The translations under genes were made by a program, and so were the position numbers. A stretch of DNA of 64,000 nucleotides from VFZN01 sp963709325 (GTDB taxonomy: Bacteria; Acidobacteriota; Vicinamibacteria; Vicinamibacterales; UBA2999): contig CAVPVV010000003.1 of the NCBI GenBank assembly GCA_963709325.1, forward strand, positions 1 through 64,000, read 5' to 3'. Of the stretch, positions 12,701-20,847 are shown piece after piece. Within the stretch, counting starts at the first letter, position 1. Every line of letters starts with the position of its first letter. The notes beneath the pieces were generated by a model. The model searched no databases, had not been told where the DNA came from, and saw only the letters and a program-made list of their open reading frames with translations.

Positions 12701-13255
12701 GGCCCCGAAGAAGCTGTGGCAGACGCGGATCTTGTAGTCGCCGCCGTCGTTCTCGTTGTCGCGGACGAAGACGTTCAGCTCGTCATCGAGGGCGACGTCG
12801 TAGATGTTGCGCAGGCCGGTGGCGAAGACGTGCAGATCGCGGCCGTCGGGCCGGCAGCGGAGGATGCCGCCGCCCTCGAGGACCAGCCGGTCGCCCTCGG
12901 GCCGCCGCACGTCGCAGCCGTGGTCGCCCAGGGCCAGGTAGAGCCAGCCGTCGTGGCCCGCCGTCACGCCGTTGGCGCAGTGCAGCCGCACGGGATTCTC
13001 CTCGGGCGGCAGCCCCAGCCCGGTCAGGAGGTCCCTCCGCTCGTCGGCCACGCCGGTCCCCTTCGTGTCGCGCAGGGCCGTGAGCAACGGCGCGTGCATC
13101 ACGTACAGGGTGCCGTCGTGGTAGGCGAGTCCCATGATCGAGTTGAATCCGCCGGCGAAGACGGTCGCCTTGTCGGCGTAGCCGTCGCCGTCGGTGTCCT
13201 CGACCAGCCGGACCTCGTTGCGGCGGACGATCTCCGTCCCCAGTCCGGTCATGTC
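9731..13255 (-). pseudogene. Planctomycete dehydrogenase-like propeller / HEAT / cytochrome c protein, main part (split by an insertion sequence)
   Basis: The reading direction is right to left. From 13,255 the frame gives a propeller-type domain (VRLVEDTDGDGYADKATVF, LYLALGDHGCDVRRPEGD, FATGLRNIYDVALDD, PPEYRGNLFFCEWG), then HEAT repeats (about 12,250-10,900), then a sugar-binding-like segment, and a haem-binding end with CLKCH near 10,100 and ITEEEFVDLIAFLASL before the stop. This is the planctomycete membrane-bound dehydrogenase-like architecture, thought to be an exported redox protein. An in-frame TAG lies at 12,387-12,389 where the context SD-x-ADGQRPKRG suggests a tryptophan, and there are many frame changes in the HEAT part. 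Its first 78 residues are beyond the insertion at 14,755-14,982. Confidence 0.65.
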
Positions 13256-14630
13256 ACGCAACCCGATCCACCACCTCGGACTTGGGAGATGAACGGTTCC
13301 GAACCGTCGGCTGGAGATTCATCGTGCCAGCGGTTGCGGATCGCTCGCTCCTGCCTCCAGTACCGATCCAGCAGCAGCACCACGAACCGCACCGTCGTCC
13401 GCCGCCTCCGCCACTTGTACCGCACCTTCTCCAGGAACCGCAGCTTCCGGTTGATCCGCTCCACGTGGTTGTTCGTCCGCACCCGCCGGCACGCCGGGCT
13501 CTTCAGGAAGGCGATCATCTTGGCGAACTTCTCCGCCGCCAGCATGCCCGATCGCCTTCGCCAGCTCGGGCACCGCCCGGAACGCCCCGCTCCGCACCAA
13601 CGCCGCATGCCGCCCCCAGGCCAGCGCCTCGCTCTGCCCCTCCTCGAACAGCCTCTCCAGCCGGTCCACGAAGTCCCGCAGGGTCTCCAACTCGGGCAGG
13701 TAGCTCAGCATCGTGGCCAGGTCGGCCTCGCTCCTGCTCGCTCATCCGGTCCCGCCGCTTCACGATCAGCCAGCGGTGCTTGAAGACGAACGCCGCCTTC
13801 TCCTTGTCCGTCAGGCCCCGCCGCCTGGCTCGGCCCTTGGGGCGGCGCCCCCGCTTCCGCTTCCGGCCCCGGTTGCCCCGCCGGGCCATCCCCCGCCGCA
13901 GCCGCCGCACGGCGTCGAGGACGAGCTTGTTGAGGTCCTTGAGGACGTGGAAGACGCAGAGCTGGTGGCCGGCGTCCGGCCAGAGCTCGGCCAGGACCGC
14001 CGGGTAGAGGTTCGAGCCGTCGGTGACCACGACCTCGGGCACCAGCCCCCAGGTCTTGAGGTTCTTGAGGAACCGCCGCATGTGGTCCTGGTCGTTGGCG
14101 GCGACCAGGGCGAAGGCCACCGGCAGGTCCTGGAGCGGGTCGGTGGCCAGCAGCAGGGTGAAGCGGCCCAGGTGCAGCTCGTCGACGCAGAGGGTGCCGC
14201 TGAAGCGGTCCAGGACCCAGCGGCGATGCTCGGCCATGTCGAGCCGCCTGGCCTGCCGGTCGAGGCAGTCGTAGACGAACCCGTCGGAGAGGTCGAGGAG
14301 GAAGTCCCGGCGCATCGACGCGATGGCCCGCTCGACGCTCATGCCGTCGTCGAGGATGCGGTCGAGGACGGCCTGGCGGACCTTGTTGTCGTACAGGGCC
14401 TTGGGGTCGACGCCCGGCGGGGTGTTGCGGAAGGTCGTGCAGCAGCCGCAGCGGGCCCGGTACTCGCCGTAGGTGACCTCGAGGAAGGCGACCTGCTTGT
14501 AGGCGACGGTGCGGACCCGGCGGTGGTGGGTCGCCTTGCGCCGCCCGCGCTTGCCGCAGTCGGGCACGGGGCCTTTGCGGGGGCGCAGCGGACGGGTATG
14601 GTGCGGACGTGGGGGCCTGACGGTCTCCAT
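13249..14630 (-). pseudogene. DDE transposase, ISL3-like, frameshifted
   Basis: ATG 14630 is the start just inside a strong hairpin; a GTG 33 bases upstream is the alternative. The N-terminal part has a cysteine pair region (YRARCGCC), a helix-turn-helix-like segment and FSGTLCVDELHLGRF, where CVDE probably gives the first acidic residue, then VVVTDGSNLYPAVL for the second. An HVLKDLNKLVLDAVRRLRRGM segment and a basic RGRKRKRGRRPKGRARRR stretch follow. The C-terminal part gives NNHVERINRKLRFLEKVRY, with a glutamate that fits the last acidic residue. Frame changes near 13,735 and 13,545 break it. The layout is closest to ISL3-type transposases as I know them, but the family assignment is tentative. 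The last codons run into the host gene junction. Confidence 0.65.
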
Positions 14631-14754
14631 GGCCTGCGTGCTCCGGTGGGCTTGGTAACGCACCCACCAGCACGCAGGCCGTATCTCCTTACGTCAAGCC
14701 CCCTTCAGAGACGGCCGCAAGCCTGTCGGGATCGGCGAGAAGTGTCTAATCGAC
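13256..14754 (-). mobile_element. Insertion sequence interrupting the dehydrogenase-like gene
   Basis: The gene on the minus strand reads GAIFVAVD up to about 14,755, then is interrupted, and resumes as MTGLGTEIVRR at about 13,255. In the family these two segments are adjacent, so the roughly 1.5 kb between them is an insertion. It holds one transposase gene in the same direction as its host. I found no clean terminal inverted repeats; both ends, read inward, share only a short CCGATCC about 9-13 bases in. No target duplication is visible. The limits are therefore set from the host protein and are good to about ten bases. Confidence 0.7.
14631..14680. promoter_or_regulatory. Strong hairpin upstream of the transposase start
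   Basis: Bases 14,631-14,642 and 14,669-14,680 are perfect inverted copies (GGCCTGCGTGCT against AGCACGCAGGCC). Inside, GGTGGG (14,645-14,650) pairs with CCCACC (14,663-14,668), with a two-base bulge and a 12-base loop. The resulting stem of about 18 pairs ends one base before the transposase ATG. Such hairpins in insertion sequences can block translation from read-through transcripts or form part of the transposition end; which applies here is inference. Confidence 0.55.
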
Positions 14755-14982
14755 CGCGACAAAGATCGCTCCCGGGCGCGGCCCTGCCGAGATCGCGGAG
14801 GGGTATTCGATCAGCGGATCGCAGGCGAACAGCGTCGCCTTGAATCCGGGGGGCACTTTCAGCGGCGGGAATCGTCTTTCCGTCGCCGGCCCCGTCCGGG
14901 GCGGCTCGTCCGCGGCGCGAGCGGTGACGCAGTGCCAGACGGCCAGGCAGACCAGGAGGAGGTACCGGGAGGCGGGGTTCAT
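14755..14982 (-). pseudogene. N-terminal part of the dehydrogenase-like gene, upstream of the insertion
   Basis: ATG 14982 has a GAGGAGAT site eight bases upstream and encodes a signal peptide (RYLLLVCLAVWHCVTARA) followed by FPPLKVPPGFKATLFACDP and IEYPSAISAGPRPGAIFVAVD. This is the usual opening of the planctomycete propeller/cytochrome proteins, where the first propeller strand reads PPGFxxxLFAxDPxIxxPxAI. The frame then enters the insertion sequence and stops at once. The gene starts directly after the SGNH hydrolase gene, so the two probably formed an operon. Confidence 0.7.
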
Positions 14983-14995
14983 GATCCATCTCCTC

Positions 14996-15715
14996 ACTTG
15001 AACTTCTCCCAGCATCTGCTCGGCGACGAAGTCCATGCCTTTCTGGTTGAAGTGGTTGCCGTCGTAGGTGAGGATGCCGCTGGGCTTGTTGTCGGGGTTG
15101 TTTTTCTTCCAGTAGGCGACAAAGGCTTTGCGCAGGTCGTTCAGCGGAACCTGCTTGGCCTTGGCGACCTCCCGCTCCACCTGGGCGAACTCGTCGAGCT
15201 TGGGATCGTCCTTGTTCGTGCCGTCGTGCTTCTCGCCGACGCTCGTGAGCGAACACTGCACCACCTGGATGCCGGCCTTTTGCAACTTATCGATGAGCTC
15301 CTCGAGGCCGGTTCGGAACGTTTCCTTGGGAATGCGACGGGCGTCGTTGCAACCGATCTGAATGACCACGATGGTCGGCTTCCTGGCGATCACGTCGGCA
15401 TCGACCCGCTTGAGCAGGTCCGGGACCGTGTGCCCGCCGGTGGCGACCCAGTCGACTTCGATCTTCTTGTCCGGGTGCTTCTCTTGCAGCGTTTCTCGGA
15501 CGATCCGGACGTAGCCCTTCGTGACCTGCTCCTTCGGCTTTTCTGTCCCTGCAAGGTTCGTGAGCGAGTCGCCGAAGAAGATGATCCGGTCCCCCTTCTT
15601 CAGCTCGACCTGCTTCGCCGCCCAATCCTCCTCCGCCAACGCGGCCACGGGATGCGGATGGTAGCAGAAACGCGGAAAGTGACAGCGGGAGAGCAAGATA
15701 TCGGAGAGCGAACAT
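14996..15715 (-). pseudogene. Secreted SGNH/GDSL hydrolase, frameshifted near both ends
   Basis: ATG 15715 begins a signal peptide (MFALRYLALPLSLSAFLLP). One frame change near 15,650 then leads into the main frame, which carries all SGNH blocks: RIIFFGDSLTN with the catalytic serine, IEVDWVATGGHTV, VVIQIGCNDAR (block III, with the oxyanion asparagine) and DGNHFNQKGMDFVAEQML (block V, Asp and His). These enzymes are serine esterases, often carbohydrate or acyl esterases, acting outside the cytoplasm. The open frame continues past the expected end into the next gene; a TGA in the neighbouring frame just before 14,990 is the likely true stop, which would need a second indel. About 235 residues, normal for the family. 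Confidence 0.7.
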
Positions 15716-15879
15716 GATGCAGTACCTCCAGGGAACGGGAGACGACGCGTAGTGTATCCCTCTCCGGGCCCTCCGCCAACAGGCGGACAACGCAGGCGAG
15801 CCACGGCTTCGCGACACGACGCCCGCCGGACAGGGTGCGGCGTTCGACACGGCGGTCTGCTCGGCCCGAGCACCTCGGC

Positions 15880-16204
15880 ATGCCGTGTACGCTCGCTCCA
15901 CCGGCGTCACGGTGCCGGTGCCGGCCGCGCCGGCGAGGGCCTTGCGGAACTCCCGATGGCCGTCATTACCGATCCCGATCCAGTCCACGGCGCAGAGCAC
16001 GATCGGATCGCCCTCGCCGATCAGGACGACGCCCCGGCAGCTGAGGGGGTGGACGACCTCCCTCGTCGGGTCGTAGGCCATCGGGCTCCCGATCGGGGGG
16101 GAGGCGTCGACGGCGAACACGCCGACCTTCAGGGGCTCGTCCGCTCGGGCCGCTCCCTCGATCACGGCGAGCCACACTGCGAGCATGGCAAAGGATCGGG
16201 ACAT
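15880..16204 (-). pseudogene. N-terminal remnant of a secreted planctomycete protein
   Basis: ATG 16204 encodes a signal peptide (MSRSFAMLAVWLAVIEGAARA) and about 85 residues of mature protein with KVGVFAVDASPPIGSPMAYDP, LSCRGVVLIGEGDPIVLCAVDW and IGIGNDGHREFRKALAGAAG. This resembles the start of a planctomycete group related to neutral/alkaline ceramidase-like proteins, though I am not certain of that. After GTVTPVERA the sequence loses the family pattern, where HTLHQHDAP would be expected. It ends about 165 bases before the SGNH start, and nothing in that gap restores it. I take it as a truncated gene. Confidence 0.45.
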
Positions 16205-16346
16205 GTTCGACCTGCCTTCCGGCTCATGCACCCGCCCACGGTGTCCGGTTCCGATCGCGAAGATTCTATCTCGAGACCGATGACGCTGGTATAACCACCC
16301 TGAAACCCCGGATGAACCGCCGACAATAGCCCCGGGTAGGTTCCCC

Positions 16347-18003
16347 ATGACCACGGATCGCACACCGACGCTTGTCGCCGCAGTCGTGGCGGCTCATCTT
16401 CGCCCTGGCCGCCGGCGGGGGCGGGGACGAACCCCCCTCGAAGAAAGACGCCGCCGACAAGGACTACGCCGCCGAGCTGCCGCGGATCCCGCCGAAGACT
16501 CCCGCCGAGGCACAGAAGGCGTTCGTCGTCCGGCCCGGCTTCCGCGTCGAGCTGGCCGCCGCCGAGCCGCTGTTGCGCAGCCCCGTCGCCATGGACTTCG
16601 ACGAGGACGGCCGGCTCTACGTCGCCGAGTTCCCCGAGTACAACCAGTACGCCGGCACGAAGCCCCACGGCAAGGGCTGCGTCCGCCTCCTCGAGGACAC
16701 CGACGGCGACGGCGATTACGACAAGAGCACCCTCTTCGCCGACGACGTACCGATGGCCTCCGCCGTCGCCTGCTGGGACGGCGGCGTCTACGTCGGCTCC
16801 GCCCCCGATCTGCTCTACCTCAAGGACACCGACGGCGACGGCAAGGCCGACGTGCGCCGGGTCGTCTTCACCGGCTTCGGCCGGGACCGCGCCGGCGAGG
16901 GGATGCTGAACTCGTTCCGCTGGGGGCTCGACAACCGCTTCCACGTCTCGACCAGCATCGACGGCGGCGACGTCCGCCGCGCCGGCCGGACGGAGGCGAA
17001 GACGGTCTCGGTCCGCGGCCAGGGCTTCCTCTTCGACCCGCGCGGCGAGACGTTCGAGCTGACCAGCGGCGGCGGGCAGCACGGCATGAGCCTGGACGAC
17101 TGGGGCCGGACGTTCGTCTGCGGCAACAGCGACCCGTTCCACCTCGTCATGTACGACAGCCGTTACCTCGCCCGCAACCCGTACCTGCAGGCGCCGCCCG
17201 CCGCGGTCAACATCGCCCCGGCCGGCAAGTACACGAAGCTGTACCGCATCAGCCCCGTCGAGCCGTGGCGGGCGCTGCGGACGCGGCTGCGCAGCCAGGG
17301 GATCGTCCCCGGCTCCGACGAGGGGGGGACCCCGTCGGGCTTCTTCACCGGCGCCACCGGCGTGACGGTCTACCGCGGCGACGCCTTCCCGCCGAGTTCC
17401 GCGGCAACCTGTTCGTCGGCGAGGTGTCCAACAACCTCGTCTATCGCGCCCTCCTCGAGCCGGACGGCGTCCTCGTGACGGCCCGGGGCGCCGAGGAGGG
17501 CCGCGAGTTCCTCGCCTCGCGCGACAACTCGTTCCGCCCGGTGCAGATGGCCAACGGGCCCGACGGCTGCCTCTGGGTCATCGACATGTACCGCGAGCTG
17601 ATCGAGGGGGCCGCCTTCCTGCCGCCGCAGATCCTCAAGCACCTGGACGTCGGCAGCGGCGTCGATCGCGGGCGGATCTAGCGCATCGTGCCGGAGGGGC
17701 ACCGGCCGGACATGCGCGGCTGGGCAAGGCGACGACGGCCGAGCTGGTCGCCCTGCTGGAGCACCCCAACGGCTGGCACCGCGACACGGCGTCGCGGCTG
17801 CTCTACCAGCGGCAGGACCGTGACGCCATCCCCCCCTTGCGGCACCTGGCCGCCCGCTCGAAGACGCCGTCGGGACGAGCCCACGCCCTGTCCGCGCTGG
17901 CGGGGCTGGGGGCGCTGGGGCCGGACCTCGTGCTCGCCGCGCTGAGCGACCCGGAGCCGCGGGTCCGCGAACACGCCCTCCGACTGGCGGAACCCTTCTG
18001 CAA
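16347..18003 (+). pseudogene. Planctomycete dehydrogenase-like propeller / HEAT protein, second copy, cut at the contig junction
   Basis: ATG 16347 starts a leader that needs a frame change near 16,395 to reach the main frame. That frame gives AFVVRPGFRVELAAAEPLL, SPVAMDFDEDGRLYVAEFPEY, RLLEDTDGDGDYDKSTLFAD, a full propeller, and after a shift near 17,395 EFRGNLFVGEVSNNLVYR and MANGPDGCLWVIDMYRELIEG. An in-frame TAG at 17,679-17,681 replaces the tyrosine of the usual GRIYRIVPEG. HEAT repeats follow in another frame (AIPPLRHLAARS, EPRVREHALRLAEPF) and break off near 18,000. The haem domain that normally ends such proteins is absent. This is a paralogue of the minus-strand gene at 9,731-14,982. 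Confidence 0.7.
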
Positions 18004-18013
18004 GGTCCGGACC
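17998..18013. other. Junction between planctomycete-like and acidobacterial-like sequence
   Basis: The plus-strand HEAT frame loses its pattern after LAEPF at about 17,998. The minus-strand transporter frame keeps its family pattern only down to about 18,010 (GWDGTLAFWSG). Both genes are thus cut within conserved domains at the same spot. The ten-base palindrome GGTCCGGACC (18,004-18,013) lies at the join. I interpret this as an assembly chimera, or less likely a recombination point. Confidence 0.65.
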
Positions 18014-19178
18014 AGAACGCGAGTGTGCCGTCCCATCCCCAGGCCGCCGACATGCGCGGCACGAGCCAGATGGAGAGGACGCCTCCGAGGTTACCGAAGA
18101 AGTTCAGGAACCCGGCCGCCGACCCTGGATTCCCGGCGCTGAGCGCCGTAACGGTGGTGAAGAACGGCGCCTCGGCCCCGTTGATGCAACCCGACGACAG
18201 ACTAAGCGCCGCGATCGCGAGATAGGCGCTCGGCAGCGTCGCGCCAGCAGCGACCGCGGCCGCTGACGTCATCAGACACGCCACCGCCACCCGGCGCCGA
18301 GCGCGCAACGACCCGATTCGCCGGCCGAGCACATCCGCTCCCGCACCGATGATCGGCGCGAGCACCACGCCGGCGATGCTCGGGAGACTCCCCCAGAACC
18401 CGCTCGCCAGCACGGTGAAGCCGCGTCCCTCGGTGAGGTAGCGGAAGAACCAGAACACAAAGACGAACCAGGTGGCGGAGTGCAGGAGGTAGGCCAGCGA
18501 GAGCCGAACGACCGCGGCATTCCGCATGACATGCATCACCTCGGCGAGAGCTCCGGCGGCGCCGGTCAGCGCAGGCTCGACCTCCTGGTGCGGGACAGCA
18601 GCCGGCATCAGCACGAACCACACCACCGCCGTGATCAGACCCACCACTCCACTCAGCAGGAACACCGCGCGCCACCCGAACAGCTCCATCGTCGGCGCCA
18701 TCAGGAGCGGCGCGGCGGCCGCGCCGAGCGCGGAGAGCGCGATGTAGATGGAGGTGGCGCGCACCCGCTCGCCGCTTGGCACGTATGCGACGACCGCCAT
18801 CGCCGCAACGGGATAGACCGCGGCCTGCGCCGTGCCGAGCAGCACGCGCGTGGCGATGAGCGTGCCGAAACCCGCGTCACCCGCCGGCAGCAACGCCGTG
18901 ACGAGCGAGGACACGCCGCACGCCAGCAGCGTCAGGGCAAGCGCGATCCGGGCCCCGACGCGCTCGCCGAACATGCCCGCCGGCACCTGGAAGAGCGCGT
19001 ACGGGAGCTGGAACCCCCATGCGGTGACCGCGCCCATCGCCGCCATGGTGATGCCAATCGCCGGCACCATCCGTTCCTGGGCCACGGCCACATCGGCGCG
19101 TACGAGATACGAGACGAAGCAGACCAGGCTGAGCAAACCGGTGACCCGCCAGCTGTGAGACACGCGCGAACCGAGCAT
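18010..19178 (-). CDS. MFS transporter, C-terminus missing at the junction
   Basis: ATG 19178 is taken as the start (MLGSRVSHSWRVTG), with a GTG at 19,241 as an alternative. The frame encodes about 389 residues with eleven or so hydrophobic helices: FVSYLVRADVAVA in the first, a GERVGAR loop in the motif A position, and ASIYIALSALGAAAAPLL in the middle. The pattern fits the major facilitator superfamily, near the anion:cation symporter-like branch. Substrate unknown. The frame is open into the planctomycete sequence but the family-like part stops at LAFWSG, so the last helix or helices are absent. It is the first gene right of the junction and diverges from the amidohydrolase gene. Confidence 0.7.
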
Positions 19179-19280
19179 ATCCCGGCTCTGCCGTTTCACA
19201 TGACCGAGACTTGTCGCATCTCGGATCGACGCTGCGGTCACGACGTATTTCCCGCGGGACGCGCCGTGCTACGGTGAGGC

Positions 19281-20717
19281 GTGCCAATCCGTAGACTCAC
19301 AGTCGCCGCTCTCGTCGTCCTCGCCACCGCCTGCAGCGCCTCGCGCCAGCCGGCGGACCTGGTGATCAAAGGCGCCACCGTCGTCGACGTTCAACAGGGC
19401 ACGACAACGCCAGGCCGCGACATCGTCGTGCGCGGTGGTCGGATCGTCGCCGTGACGGCAGATGCTTCCGGTTACTCCGCGACCAACACGGTCGACGCGG
19501 CTGGCGCATTCGTGATGCCCGGCCTGTGGGACAACCACGTCCACTTCGGCGGCGGACCGGGCCTGATCGAGGAGAACCGCAACCTGCTGCCGCTGTATCT
19601 CGTCCACGGCATCACGACCGTGCGTGATGCGGCGGGCGATCTCAGCGAGAGCGTGCTGGAGTGGCGGAAGCAAGTCGCCGACGGCACGCTGCTCGGGCCG
19701 ACGATCTTCACGTCGGGTCCCAAGCTCGAAGGCATCGACTCGATCTGGCCCGGCGACCTCGAGGTCGGCTCGGAGACCGACGTGCGCGCCGCGCTCGACA
19801 AGCTGCAGGCGATGCGCGTGGACTTCGTCAAGATGACGGAGAACACGCTGACCGCGCCGCTCTACATGTACGGGCTCGCCGAAGCGCGGCGCCGCGGATT
19901 CACAGTCTCGGCGCACGTCCCGGTCGCGCTCACGCTCGACCAGGTGTCCGAGGCCGGCCTCGGGTCAATCGAGCACATGTCCTACCTGCTGCGCGGAGGT
20001 TCTCCGCGCGAGGCGGAACTGAGCGCCGCAGTGGCGGCCGGCAAGATGTCCGGCGGCGACGCGGTGACGGCGATGATCGACTCGTTCGACGAGGCGACGG
20101 CGCTGGCCACGTTCAAGCGGCTCGCAGCCCGCGGCACGTACGTTACGCCGACGCTCAACGGCAGCCGGATTCTCGCCTATCTCGATCAGGACACGCACGC
20201 CAGCGACGATTACCTGAAGTACATCGGCCCCGGCTTGCAGGCCACCTACGAAGGCCGCATCACCCGCGCCGCGGCCGACGATGCGGCGGCGGTGGCGCGG
20301 CGTCACGCGCGCTTCGAGAAGAGCGCGACTCTGGTGCCGCTGCTGCAGAAGGCCGGGGTGACGATGCTCGCCGGGACCGACGCCGGCTTCCTCAACTCGT
20401 TCAACTACCCTGGCATCGGGCTCCACGAGGAGCTCGCGCTGCTGGTCAAGAGCGGCCTGACGCCGCAGCAGGCGCTGGTGGCGTCAGTGGTCAACGGACC
20501 GACGTTCCTGCACGTGCCCGATAATTACCGCGCCGTCGAGACCGGCAAGGTCGCCGACCTGCTGCTCCTCGATCGCAACCCGCTGGCCGACATCAGCGCG
20601 ACGCGCGCGATTCGTGCCGTCGTGGTGAAGGGCCACCCGTTCGATCGCGCCGCGCTCGACGCGATGCTCGCAGACGTCGCCGCGCGGGCGCGCCGCGGCG
20701 CGCCGGCGACGCAGTGA
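19281..20717 (+). CDS. Amidohydrolase lipoprotein (imidazolonepropionase/prolidase-like)
   Basis: GTG 19281 opens a lipoprotein signal ending in a LATAC lipobox, so the product is probably anchored to a membrane on the periplasmic side. The protein (478 residues) has the amidohydrolase metal sites: NHVHFGG (HxH), DFVKMTE with the lysine usually carbamylated, SAHVPVAL, IEHMS and GTDAGF with the last metal-ligand aspartate. It ends with the classic GKVADLLLLDRNPLADI strand. The family hydrolyses amide bonds of peptides or cyclic amides with two metal ions; exported members in acidobacteria are mostly dipeptidase-like, but the substrate here cannot be read. A heptamer array follows directly after the stop. 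Confidence 0.85.
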   Translation: MPIRRLTVAALVVLATACSASRQPADLVIKGATVVDVQQGTTTPGRDIVVRGGRIVAVTADASGYSATNTVDAAGAFVMPGLWDNHVHFGGGPGLIEENRNLLPLYLVHGITTVRDAAGDLSESVLEWRKQVADGTLLGPTIFTSGPKLEGIDSIWPGDLEVGSETDVRAALDKLQAMRVDFVKMTENTLTAPLYMYGLAEARRRGFTVSAHVPVALTLDQVSEAGLGSIEHMSYLLRGGSPREAELSAAVAAGKMSGGDAVTAMIDSFDEATALATFKRLAARGTYVTPTLNGSRILAYLDQDTHASDDYLKYIGPGLQATYEGRITRAAADDAAAVARRHARFEKSATLVPLLQKAGVTMLAGTDAGFLNSFNYPGIGLHEELALLVKSGLTPQQALVASVVNGPTFLHVPDNYRAVETGKVADLLLLDRNPLADISATRAIRAVVVKGHPFDRAALDAMLADVAARARRGAPATQ

Positions 20718-20719
20718 AG

Positions 20720-20771
20720 CAGGCTCCAGGCTTCGGGCTTCAGGCTTCAGGAAGAACGCTTGTCACGCTGC
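20720..20771 (+). repeat. Heptamer tandem array with conserved tail, copy 1
   Basis: Five heptamers of consensus CAGGCTT run from 20,720 to 20,754 (CAGGCTC, CAGGCTT, CGGGCTT, CAGGCTT, CAGGAAG), followed by the tail CGCTTGTCACGCTGC. The same array plus tail occurs at 22,437. AGGCTTCAG (20,742-20,750) can pair with CTGAAGCCT (20,783-20,791), so the array may form a hairpin between two convergent genes. Confidence 0.85.
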
Positions 20772-20847
20772 CGCCTCCGGCGCTGAAGCCTCGGTGTGGC
20801 GGCACGCCGGGCAGCCCCCGCCGCGGCAGGTGCCCGTAGACCTCGAA

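Noticed and set aside
12590..14843. Long plus-strand open frames opposite the dehydrogenase-like gene and transposase
   Set aside because: Their translations have no family-like content, and the opposite strand has clear propeller and transposase motifs.
12387..17681. Amber (TAG) recoding
   Set aside because: The two codons replace different residues (Trp and Tyr), and TAG is used as a normal stop elsewhere, for example after the LamG, PilZ and kinase genes.
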